DNA of 64,000 bases from an uncultured Anaerolineaceae bacterium (GTDB lineage Bacteria > Chloroflexota > Anaerolineae > Anaerolineales > Anaerolineaceae): assembly GCA_937897615.1 (NCBI GenBank), contig CALCNO010000032.1, forward strand, positions 124,001 to 188,000. The letters run 5' to 3'. A model generated the notes under the pieces. That model was given only the letters and a program-made list of their open reading frames with translations, was not told the origin of the DNA and did not search any database. Positions 32,039 to 38,913 of this stretch are shown piece after piece (positions within the stretch are counted from its first letter, which is position 1; every line of letters starts with the position of its first letter). Position numbers and translations under genes: made by a program.

Positions 32039-32815
32039 ATGATCGTCTTTGCGTTTGCCAATCAAAAGGGCGGGGTGGGCAAGACCACCACTGCGGTCAC
32101 GCTGGCCGATGGGCTGGCTCGCCTTGGCCAGCGCGTGCTGCTGGTGGACCTCGATCCCCAGGGCCACCTGGCGCTCTCTTTTGGGCTGCCCAAGTCACCG
32201 GGGCTTTACCGCTGGATGTGCCTGAATGAGCCGCTGGAGGCCGTGCGCGTGGAGCTGCGTCCGCGCCTGCATCTGATCGCCGGCGACAAGCAAACCGAAA
32301 AGGTCAAACGCCAGGTGGCGCTGGCCGATTTCCGCGAGACGCTGCTGGCCGACCTGCTGCAAGAAAGCGACTACGACGTGGTGCTGCTCGACCTGGCTCC
32401 CTCGCTGGATGTGCTGCACCTCAACGGGCTGGTGGCCGCCGACTGGGTGGTGATCCCCACGCGCCCGGACGCACTGGCTGTGGATGGCGTGCGCGAGATC
32501 CTCACCACCATGGCAGAGGTGGCGCACAGCGGGCATCGTTACCGCGGTTACAGTATCCTGCCTACTTTTTTTGACCGCACCACGCGCGAGACCTTCCTGC
32601 AATTCCAGGACCTCACCCGCACCTTTGGCGAGCACGTCTGGCCGCCCATCCCGCAGGATACGCGCGTGCGCGAGACCGCCGCTTACGGTAAGACACTGTG
32701 GGAGTATGCCCCGCACGCGGTGGCAATCGAGGGGTTTCCCGAAGGGCATCAGCGCCTCGGCGGCTACCGCCAGGTGCTGGGGCGCATGATGGAGGTGATC
32801 AATGGCCGAGCGTAA
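32039..32815 (+). CDS. parA: ParA-type partition ATPase, copy 2
   Basis: 258 residues, short ParA type: deviant Walker A at 10-18 (KGGVGKTTT), LLVDLDPQGHLALSFGL, and YDVVLLDLAPSLDVLHL. In the usual LLDxPP motif, proline is replaced here by A-P (DLAPS). The start has AAGGAAG upstream. The 3' end overlaps the RHH gene by 14 nt, a tight operon as in ParF/ParG-type (type Ib) cassettes. It shows only family-level likeness to the ParA at 28677, so it is not a recent duplicate. Four upstream repeats and an iteron-like array downstream complete a partition cassette. Confidence 0.9.
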   Translation: MIVFAFANQKGGVGKTTTAVTLADGLARLGQRVLLVDLDPQGHLALSFGLPKSPGLYRWMCLNEPLEAVRVELRPRLHLIAGDKQTEKVKRQVALADFRETLLADLLQESDYDVVLLDLAPSLDVLHLNGLVAADWVVIPTRPDALAVDGVREILTTMAEVAHSGHRYRGYSILPTFFDRTTRETFLQFQDLTRTFGEHVWPPIPQDTRVRETAAYGKTLWEYAPHAVAIEGFPEGHQRLGGYRQVLGRMMEVINGRA

Positions 32816-33191
32816 ATTTGAACGGAAAACCATCCTGGACCCCGCCGTGGCCGACCTTCTCTCCGGCATGGAGCAGCGCCAGGCGGAGGCCCAGTTACCG
32901 CGGCGCGAACGCGAGCGCCTCAGCCGCGAACGCGCCAAGATCCAGTCGCGGCGTGACCAGCGCGCCACCTATGACCTGCCGCCCGTGCTGCGTGAAGCCG
33001 TGCGCGAGCTGGCCGAGGAATTGCGCCTGCCGGCCAGCCAGTTGGTCACACTGGCGCTGGCGCGCTTCTTCACCGATTATGACGCCGGCACAATTGATCT
33101 GGGAAAATACAAGCAGCCCTCGCGCAGTCCGCGCTACGATTGGAACCTTGTATTCCCGGATAGCTTGTTTCCTAGGAAGAAGAGGGGATGA
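32802..33191 (+). CDS. Putative centromere-binding RHH protein of second par cassette
   Basis: 129 residues. A basic, charged N-terminal stretch (about 1-58, QAEAQLPRRERERLSRERAK) could be flexible and DNA- or ParA-contacting. It is followed by a ribbon-helix-helix-like region: ATYDLPPVLREAVRELAEEL, then LPASQLVTLALARFF. This order, disordered tail then RHH, is that of ParG-like adaptors. It overlaps parA by 14 nt. Candidate sites are the four GGGGCGACCCTT units upstream and the array at 33241-33456. It could instead be a general RHH regulator. Confidence 0.68.
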   Translation: MAERKFERKTILDPAVADLLSGMEQRQAEAQLPRRERERLSRERAKIQSRRDQRATYDLPPVLREAVRELAEELRLPASQLVTLALARFFTDYDAGTIDLGKYKQPSRSPRYDWNLVFPDSLFPRKKRG

Positions 33192-33240
33192 GGTTAAACT
33201 AGTCGTTGTTTAAGTAGTACTTAAGTAGTCATTGAATGAT

Positions 33241-33456
33241 GTGCAGATTTTGCACGATTAACGGGTGCAAGCGTTGCACTCATTAGAAAGACCTTTTTTG
33301 CACTCCGGCGCCCTTGATGCAGAGATTTCAGGCTGGCCGGGGTGCAATTTTGTTCCTCTGGCCGGAGGGTGAATTTTGCATGTCCGCCAGATGGAAGATT
33401 TTGCCCGCAGGCCAACGTGCAAATATTGCCTGTACGCCCGGATGCAGATTTTGCGA
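33241..33456. repeat. Iteron-like array of nine 15-bp sites with ~25-bp period
   Basis: Sites resembling the near-palindrome GTGCAGATTTTGCAC start at 33241, 33265, 33289, 33317, 33342, 33367, 33392, 33417 and 33442. The first is exact dyad (GTGCA and TGCAC) and the second too (GTGCAA, TTGCAC); others keep one half well. From 33317 on the unit is about 25 bp and the 10-bp spacers also share a central GCC. No credible gene lies between 33192 and 33494. The array looks like a plasmid centromere or replication iterons next to parA-rhh. Confidence 0.75.
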
Positions 33457-33494
33457 TCAGGTGGCATGTGAAGTTCGCTGTTGTTTGCGGTTGG

Positions 33495-34022
33495 TTATTC
33501 ATGGGGGAAACCACACTTTTCCAGGATGGCGTTAATGAAGCCGCTCTTGGCATCGGTGTAAGCCACGCGATCGTTGCGGTAACGCTCGGCCAGCGCCAGC
33601 TTGAGGTCGGCATATTCCCGGCAAGCCTGCGGGTGCTGGCGCAGGTAATCGCGGAAGGCCAGCTGCGTCTTGTAAAATTGCGTTTGCGGTTCCACCATGT
33701 GCAGGTGGTGCGTGTGCACGCCATTGATCTTGCGATGTAAATAGCGCCGGAAGGGCATCTCCTCCTCGTAACGTGCCACATACTCGTAACCGCGCGCCTG
33801 CAGGGGCGGGATGAAGGACGCGGCGTCTGCCAGGCTGTGCACGCCGATGAGGATGTCGATCACCGGCTTGGCGGCCAGCCCGGGCACGGCGGTACTGCCG
33901 ATGTGCTCGATGCTTTCCACGTATGCACCGATGTCTGCCAGCAGGCGCGCTTTTTCTTCCTCATACCATCGGGGCCAGGCGGGATCGTAGGGCACCACGT
34001 AAACAGGGGATTTGGCTTCCAT
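33495..34022 (-). CDS. GrpB/UPF0157 family nucleotidyltransferase-like protein
   Basis: 175 residues, the usual UPF0157 length. The conserved YDPAWPRWYEEEKARL and IEHIGSTAVPGLAAKPVIDILIG (in part; GSTAVPGL and D56/D58-type acids) place it in the nucleotidyltransferase superfamily, and HTHHLHMVE and FRDYLR are also family marks. Function is unproven; fused forms with dephospho-CoA kinase exist. A TATAAT at 34030-34035 ends 7 bases before the ATG, so it is leaderless. A palindrome TGAAC-N4-GTTCA at 34078-34091 upstream matches the site over the start of the TetR gene at 36814. Confidence 0.85.
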   Translation of the reverse strand: MEAKSPVYVVPYDPAWPRWYEEEKARLLADIGAYVESIEHIGSTAVPGLAAKPVIDILIGVHSLADAASFIPPLQARGYEYVARYEEEMPFRRYLHRKINGVHTHHLHMVEPQTQFYKTQLAFRDYLRQHPQACREYADLKLALAERYRNDRVAYTDAKSGFINAILEKCGFPHE

Positions 34023-34077
34023 AGGCTGGATTATAGCGCAGCAATAAGCGATTGCGCGTAGATTAATACTTGATAAC

Positions 34078-34091
34078 TGAACAACCGTTCA
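34078..34091. promoter_or_regulatory. TetR-type operator candidate upstream of grpB-like gene
   Basis: TGAAC-AACC-GTTCA; its reverse complement differs by one base from the palindrome at 36800-36813. It lies about 45 bp upstream of the leaderless promoter of the GrpB-like gene. Confidence 0.45.
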
Positions 34092-34129
34092 TTTAGATTG
34101 TGCAGCGGGCAGGGTGGGGCGGGGGGAAA

Positions 34130-34160
34130 TAAAATAAGGAGGAAGCCCCTCCTTATTTTA
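34130..34160. terminator. Terminator after VWA protein
   Basis: A perfect 13-bp stem (34130-34142 with 34148-34160) with a five-base loop and A/T-rich ends that give a T stretch on both strands. It follows the VWA gene stop at 34211 on the minus strand. Confidence 0.8.
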
Positions 34161-34210
34161 TGAATGCCGGTTATCCCCTGGCGGCTGCCCGTCCCGGCCG
34201 GATTGCGATC

Positions 34211-35449
34211 TTAGTGCTCGTCTTTATGGCGGTGGCGCTTGAGCAGGTAGGCGTCGTAGTTGAGGTTCTTGCGCTCGCCCTCTTCCAGCCCCTCTTCGAT
34301 GTGGTCGGCCACGGCGGAGTAGCGTTCGCGCGTGGCGGCCGGCATGCTCGGGCCCAGTTCCTCCAGTGCGTTGCACATCATCTCACGCGCTTCGCGGCGG
34401 CGCCCGGCGCGTTCCAATTTGAGCGCTTCGTTCATGCGCTGCCCGGCTTCTACGGCGGCAAAGCGCCTGACCAGGCCGGCGTCTCGTTGGGCCTGGGCGG
34501 CTTTATTTTGCGTGGCGTATTGCAGGGTCACATCGCCAATGGCGCTGCTCTTTTCGTTCTTTTCGTTCTCGTAGCGCACAATGGCGCTCAGCACCAGTTG
34601 GCCTTCTCCCGGCGGGGTGAGCAGGTTGAGGAAAAGGGTGGTCACGCGCCCGGCGGGCAGGTCTGAAAGCGCCACGCTGATGCGCTGCCCTTTCTTCTCT
34701 GTTTTCCATTCCCCCGGCACGCTGGCGTCACAGCCATCGGGCAGGGTGATCTCCACGCTAACGCCTTTGGCCGTCACGGTCAGCAGGTCTTTGAACTCCT
34801 GCAGGATGGTCTGGTCAATGGCACCGGCGGATTCGATGTAGGCAAAGTTGCCGCCACCGTGGTTGGCCATGCCTTCCAGCAGGTGCTCGTCAAAGCCGCG
34901 TCCCACGCCAAACGTGGAGGTGGTGATACCGCGCTCAAAGATGGCCGCGGCGTGGCCAAAGATCACTTCGTGGTCGGTGATGCCCTGGTTGGCCAGCCCG
35001 TCGCTTACCAGTAATGTGCGCCGCAGGAAACTGCCCTGCGGGCCTTCGGCTACACAGTTGCAGCCGGTCAACCAGCCGTCGGTCAAATTGGTGCTGCCGC
35101 CGGCTTCGATTATGCCGATGCCGTGCAGTAACTCCTGGCGGTTGAGGGCGTTAATGTGGATGCTGTTGGCAACGGTGCGGATCTGGTCGTCGAACACCAC
35201 CACCGAAACGATGTCGCCGTCTGCCATCTGCTCCACAATGCGCCGCAGCGTCTGCTTGGCCTGCTCCAGCTTCTCGCCGCTCATCGAGCCGCTGCGATCC
35301 AGCACCAATCCCAGATTAAGCTGGAAGCGCCTGTGCGCCGCACTGGCTTCCGGGGCCAGGATCTCAATTTCGATGATGCGCTGCCCGGACACTTCGCGCG
35401 GGACCAGCTTTACATCTGCCTGCATTTTTACATGCATTGTTCCAACCAT
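34211..35449 (-). CDS. VWA-domain protein
   Basis: 412 residues, no signal peptide, so cytoplasmic. An N-terminal beta strand region is followed by a von Willebrand A domain with intact MIDAS DRSGSMSG (D51, S53, S55), a Thr in GGSTNLTDGW and VSDGLANQG. A beta-sandwich-like part follows (VSVEITLPDGCDASVPGEW), then a helical, charged C-terminal region (about 320-412). The type resembles YfbK/TerY-like VWA proteins that act in metal-dependent protein contacts. It begins 5 nt after the MerR-type regulator stop, so both share the regulated promoter at 36139-36167. Confidence 0.82.
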   Translation of the reverse strand: MVGTMHVKMQADVKLVPREVSGQRIIEIEILAPEASAAHRRFQLNLGLVLDRSGSMSGEKLEQAKQTLRRIVEQMADGDIVSVVVFDDQIRTVANSIHINALNRQELLHGIGIIEAGGSTNLTDGWLTGCNCVAEGPQGSFLRRTLLVSDGLANQGITDHEVIFGHAAAIFERGITTSTFGVGRGFDEHLLEGMANHGGGNFAYIESAGAIDQTILQEFKDLLTVTAKGVSVEITLPDGCDASVPGEWKTEKKGQRISVALSDLPAGRVTTLFLNLLTPPGEGQLVLSAIVRYENEKNEKSSAIGDVTLQYATQNKAAQAQRDAGLVRRFAAVEAGQRMNEALKLERAGRRREAREMMCNALEELGPSMPAATRERYSAVADHIEEGLEEGERKNLNYDAYLLKRHRHKDEH

Positions 35450-35454
35450 ATTGA

Positions 35455-36093
35455 TTAACTTCCTCCCTGTTTTGTAAAGATTTTCCTTGCCAGGTGGATC
35501 AGTTCGTCCACCTGACCGGCTTTTGCATTCTCTCCGCCCTGCGGCTGGCGCACGTGCAGTTCTACCCCGGGCGCCAGTTCCACGCGCTGCCAGGTTTCTG
35601 CATTACCCTCGGCGCCGGTGGGCGCAGGCGCACCGGCAGCGGCGGGCTGGTAGGCGGGCGGGCTTTCCCTTAGCGCGGCAGGGGTGCGCTGCAGCGCGCG
35701 CTGGATATACTCGCGGGCGCTCTCTCTATCCCCGTTTTGTTCTTCTGCCTGCAGCGGCATGGGGGCTGCCGCGCTGCTGCCGAGTTCCGTTGGGTACACG
35801 CCCATCCCGGCCAATGCACCGGCGGGGTCCTGCTGGAATAACGCCACCAGTTCCTGCATCTCTGCGATCGGCAGGTCTTCCAGGCGGCGCTTGATCTCCT
35901 TGAGGGGCAGATAGGCTTCCTTGAGGTATTTGATCAGCTGCAGACGGATCAGGTAGTCTTCGTTGAAGACCGCATATTTCCCCTGTACTTCCGGCTGCGG
36001 CAGCAGCCCTTCTTCGATGTAGTAGCGGATGGTGCGGGTGGAAACCCCGGTGCGCTCGGCCAGTTCGGAAATCCAGAAGTTTAGTTGCAGCAT
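35455..36093 (-). CDS. MerR family transcriptional regulator
   Basis: 212 residues. The N-terminal winged HTH is of MerR type (WISELAERTGVSTRTIRYYI, EEGLLPQPE, YLKEAYLPLKEIKRRLED). The long C-terminal half (about 95-175) is Ala/Pro-rich and has no classical cysteine metal site, then ends with a small domain including VELAPGVELHVRQP. The ligand is unknown. The ATG has GAGGAG at a usable distance. Its promoter carries a palindrome between -35 and -10, the standard MerR arrangement, so autoregulation together with the downstream VWA gene is likely. Confidence 0.85.
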   Translation of the reverse strand: MLQLNFWISELAERTGVSTRTIRYYIEEGLLPQPEVQGKYAVFNEDYLIRLQLIKYLKEAYLPLKEIKRRLEDLPIAEMQELVALFQQDPAGALAGMGVYPTELGSSAAAPMPLQAEEQNGDRESAREYIQRALQRTPAALRESPPAYQPAAAGAPAPTGAEGNAETWQRVELAPGVELHVRQPQGGENAKAGQVDELIHLARKIFTKQGGS

Positions 36094-36127
36094 TGTAATG
36101 GCTCCTCAAGGGTATTGAAGGCCCCCT

Positions 36128-36167
36128 GGTATGAGAATATCATACCAGTATTACGTAATACTGTCAA
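36128..36167 (-). promoter_or_regulatory. MerR-type autoregulated promoter
   Basis: On the minus strand, TTGACA (36162-36167) and TATGAT (36139-36144) are exactly 17 bp apart. The spacer holds the perfect 18-bp palindrome CAGTATTACGTAATACTG (36146-36163), and a second dyad GGTATGA-N5-TCATACC (36128-36146) covers the -10. The spacer is the normal 17 bp, not the 19-20 bp of classical MerR promoters, so simple repression is possible. Confidence 0.8.
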
Positions 36168-36196
36168 GATTTTTTAAGATTGGTGATTGGGGTGTT

Positions 36197-36814
36197 TCAG
36201 TTGCCGGCCAGGATGCCGCGCAGATAGATCTCGGTGAGGTCGTTGAGGGCCGTGTTCTGTGTCTGCGGGTCGGCAGGTTTGCCCAGCAGCATCTCCGTCA
36301 TGTGAAAGGTGTAGAACAGGCCAAAGAATCCGCGCAGCAGGCTGTCGCCATGGATGGGGCGCAGCACGCCCGCATCGCGCTGCAGGCGCGTGGCAAAGCG
36401 TTCCATGCCGGGGGCTACTTCCGGGTAGGCGGCGGCCAGGTGCTTGCCCTGGAATTCCACCACGTCAATGAAGACCAGCTTGATCAGGTCGGGGCGGTCC
36501 TTGAGGGCCGTTACCAGGCGGCGGGCGGCCACGCGCACCAGCTCTTCGGCGTCGCGCCCTTGCGAATGCTCCAGCGCCATCAGCAGCAGCGGGTAGGGGT
36601 TGTAGGCTTCAAACACGGCGCGGAAGAGATCGTCCTTATCGGCAAAGTGGTTGTAGAGCGAACCCAGCGCCATGCCGGATTCAGCGGCGATCTGGCGCAT
36701 GGTGGTGCCGTGAAAGCCCTGGGTGAGGAAGAGACGGTGCGCCGCGGAGATAATTTGCTGGCGCGAGCGGGTGGGATTGGGTTTTGGGGTGGGGGAGGGT
36801 GAACGGTCGTTCAT
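36197..36814 (-). CDS. TetR family transcriptional regulator
   Basis: 205 residues from the ATG at 36814; the open frame continues to 36931 but that part overlaps the preceding gene's end. The HTH is SRQQIISAAHRLFLTQGFHG, TTMRQIAAESGMALGSLYNHF. The ligand-binding C-terminal domain is helical, ligand unknown. A TAGAAT box ends 8 bases before the ATG, with TTGCGG 17 bp further upstream (36846-36851), so the message is leaderless. A perfect-armed palindrome TGAACG-N2-CGTTCA covers codons 1-5 (36800-36813), a likely autoregulatory operator. Confidence 0.85.
   Translation of the reverse strand: MNDRSPSPTPKPNPTRSRQQIISAAHRLFLTQGFHGTTMRQIAAESGMALGSLYNHFADKDDLFRAVFEAYNPYPLLLMALEHSQGRDAEELVRVAARRLVTALKDRPDLIKLVFIDVVEFQGKHLAAAYPEVAPGMERFATRLQRDAGVLRPIHGDSLLRGFFGLFYTFHMTEMLLGKPADPQTQNTALNDLTEIYLRGILAGN
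36800..36813. promoter_or_regulatory. TetR operator candidate over its own start codon
   Basis: TGAACGGTCGTTCA has perfect 6-bp arms and lies across the ATG of the TetR gene. A near copy lies at 34078-34091. Confidence 0.5.
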
Positions 36815-36855
36815 GGGGCAGAATTCTACCCGATAACCCGCAAACCCGCAAGCGT

Positions 36856-38223
36856 TTAGCTCACGGCAATCAGGCAGCCCCAGCGCGCCGGCACTTCTTC
36901 CACGAGCAGGCGGCCGTTGGCCACACTGCAAGGCTGGCCGGGGTTGAGCAGGTCGCTGGCGCGGTGCACGCCGGGCGGCAGGGGCAGGTCGAAGCGTGCC
37001 GGGCTGCCGCTGGCATTGAGCAGCACGATCACACTCTCCTCCCCGTTGGTGCGCAAAAAGGCCAGTTGCTCATGCGCCACTTGCAGTTGCTGGTAATCGC
37101 CGAATTGCAGCGCGGCGCTGCCCTGGCGCAGCTGCGCCAGCCGGCGCAGGGTCTCCGGCAGGTAGGGGTGCGGGCTGGCGGCCTGCAATGCGGGCAGGTC
37201 CAAACACGGGCGCAGGGCGGCATCACTGTGGGCGCTTTTCTTGCCGGCAAGGCCCCATTCGCTGCCGTAGTACAGCGAGGGAACGCCGGGCATGCTGAAG
37301 AGGAGCAGGTACAGCAGGCTGAGTTGCTGCGGGTCTTTGAGCTGGCTGGCGATGCGCTCTACGTCGTGATTGTCGGCAAAGTTGTAAAGCGGCAGGCCGG
37401 CATACATTCCCTGCGGACCGAACTGGCGGTTGAGCGACCAGGCCATCTCAAAGTAGTTCACGTCGTTGAGGCTGGAGTACAGGCTTTTGTAGCACTCGTA
37501 ATTGGTGACGGCGTGCAGGGTGTGCGGGTTGGCCCAGCGGCGATAATCGCCATGCACCACCTCGCCCATCAGCCAGAAGTCCGGCTTGAGGGTATCGCAA
37601 TGGCGGCGCAGCGCCTGCATGAAATCCGCATCCAGGCAGTCGGCGGCGTCCAGGCGCAGGCCGTCGATATCGAACTCCTCCACCCACAGGCGCACGGCGT
37701 TGAAGAGGTGCTCGCGCACCGCCGGGTTGGCCTGGTTAAGGCGCACCAGGTCGTAATACCCGTTCCACGGTTGATAGGTGAACGGATCGCCGTAGGGGCT
37801 GCGCTGCGAAAAATCCAGCCCAGAGAACCAGTCGCGGTAGGCGGAGTGCTGGCCGTGCTGCTGCACATCGCGGAAGGCCCAGAAGTCGCGCCCAACATGA
37901 TTAAAAACGCCGTCCAGCACCAGGCGCATGCCGCGGCGGTGCACCTCGGCGGAGAGCTGCTTGAGGGTACTGCGCTCGCCCAGGCGGCGATCCACTTCGT
38001 AGTAGTTGGCGGTATCGTAGCCGTGAGCGCTGGCCTCAAAAAGGGGACCCAGGTAGAGCGCGTTGGCGCCCAGGCTCTGAATGTGCGGCAGCCACGCGCT
38101 CACCTTTTGCAGGCGCGGGGTGGGAGCGGATTGGAAATCGTTGCGCTGCGGCGCGCCGCAAAAACCCAACGGGTAAATGTGATAGAAAAAGGACTGTGCG
38201 TACCAGGGATAAGACGGATTCAT
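36856..38223 (-). CDS. Glycoside hydrolase family 13 (alpha-amylase-like)
   Basis: 455 residues from the ATG at 38223 (AGGAG seven bases upstream). The GH13 barrel is complete: region I DGVFNH (104-109), region II GLRLDAAD with nucleophile D192, region III LMGEVVHGD with acid/base E221, region IV NFADNHD with D287. There is no signal peptide, so it acts in the cytoplasm on maltodextrin-like substrates; size resembles cyclomaltodextrinase-like or sucrose-phosphorylase-like enzymes, but no N-terminal starch-binding domain is present. A TetR gene lies just upstream, and its operator motif recurs between the two genes, so TetR probably regulates it. Confidence 0.88.
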   Translation of the reverse strand: MNPSYPWYAQSFFYHIYPLGFCGAPQRNDFQSAPTPRLQKVSAWLPHIQSLGANALYLGPLFEASAHGYDTANYYEVDRRLGERSTLKQLSAEVHRRGMRLVLDGVFNHVGRDFWAFRDVQQHGQHSAYRDWFSGLDFSQRSPYGDPFTYQPWNGYYDLVRLNQANPAVREHLFNAVRLWVEEFDIDGLRLDAADCLDADFMQALRRHCDTLKPDFWLMGEVVHGDYRRWANPHTLHAVTNYECYKSLYSSLNDVNYFEMAWSLNRQFGPQGMYAGLPLYNFADNHDVERIASQLKDPQQLSLLYLLLFSMPGVPSLYYGSEWGLAGKKSAHSDAALRPCLDLPALQAASPHPYLPETLRRLAQLRQGSAALQFGDYQQLQVAHEQLAFLRTNGEESVIVLLNASGSPARFDLPLPPGVHRASDLLNPGQPCSVANGRLLVEEVPARWGCLIAVS

Positions 38224-38238
38224 GGATTCTCCTGCAAG

Positions 38239-38256
38239 ATACATACCGGTAGGTAT
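38239..38256. promoter_or_regulatory. Second TetR operator candidate upstream of GH13
   Basis: The 18-bp imperfect palindrome centred on TACCGGTA matches the operator of the upstream TetR gene at 13 of 16 aligned positions (CATACCGGTAGGTATA against TATACCGTTCGGTATA). It lies 15 bp before the GH13 ATG, next to its ribosome site. Confidence 0.5.
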
Positions 38257-38274
38257 AGGATTGAGATAAAAAAA

Positions 38275-38841
38275 TTATGAGAAGATGCCGTGCATGAATT
38301 GATGCACCACTTTGTAGATCAACTGGTCGTCCACTTTGGCTTGCCCGTTCAGCGCCAGGGTGATGTAGGTGTTGAGCAATCCGATGAACGAAGCGGCGTA
38401 GGCCTGCTGGCGGTCTTTCATGTTGCCGTGATCTTTGGCGGCTTCGGCGAAGAAGGCTTCCATCAGGTCGGCCTGGCGCAGGCGGTATTCGCGCGTGACC
38501 CTGAAAGGCTCGCTTTCCACCGGCGCCAGCGTGAGCGAGAGGTACAGGCGGTAGAGATGCGGGGTATGCTGGGCAAAGGCAAAATGCGCCCGCGCGATCT
38601 GCTCCAGGCCTTTGGTCACGTCATGCGCATAGGCGGCGGTCTGCGTCAGCTCGGCCAGAAAAGGCGCAAAGCGCTCCTCAAAGAGCGTGGCCAGCAGGCC
38701 GCTTTTGCTGCCAAAGTAATAGTACAGCGTGGGCTTGGTAATGCCCGCAGCGGCGGCAATTTCCTGCACGCCCACGGCTTCGTAGCCGCGCAGGCTAAAG
38801 GCTTCCAGCGCCCGGTCGAGGAGATTCTCGCGGTTATTCAT
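38275..38841 (-). CDS. TetR family transcriptional regulator (leaderless)
   Basis: 188 residues from the ATG at 38841, which lies 7 bases after a TATACT box; the longer frame starts upstream of the promoter and is rejected. The HTH is RALEAFSLRGYEAVGVQEIA, AAAGITKPTLYYYFGSKSGL. The C-terminal part (KGLEQIARAHFAFAQHTP onward) resembles the AcrR/TetR_C group; ligand unknown. Its promoter has a perfect palindrome between -35 and -10. It lies 51 bp upstream of the GH13 gene in the same direction, so it may control sugar use or may respond to a drug-like ligand. Confidence 0.88.
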   Translation of the reverse strand: MNNRENLLDRALEAFSLRGYEAVGVQEIAAAAGITKPTLYYYFGSKSGLLATLFEERFAPFLAELTQTAAYAHDVTKGLEQIARAHFAFAQHTPHLYRLYLSLTLAPVESEPFRVTREYRLRQADLMEAFFAEAAKDHGNMKDRQQAYAASFIGLLNTYITLALNGQAKVDDQLIYKVVHQFMHGIFS

Positions 38842-38848
38842 CAACAGT

Positions 38849-38877
38849 AGTATACCGTTCGGTATACAATCTGTCAA
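38849..38877 (-). promoter_or_regulatory. TetR promoter with palindromic operator
   Basis: TTGACA (38872-38877) and TATACT (38849-38854) are 17 bp apart on the minus strand. The perfect 18-bp palindrome GTATACCG-TT-CGGTATAC (38850-38867) fills the spacer and overlaps the -10. Transcription would begin at about the ATG. Confidence 0.82.
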
Positions 38878-38913
38878 GATGGAAAACGAGATGCGGTTCT
38901 ATGCGGCGGCAGA

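Noticed and set aside
33241..33456. CRISPR array.
   Set aside because: Repeats are only about 15 bp with 10-bp spacers that are themselves partly conserved, and no cas gene is nearby.
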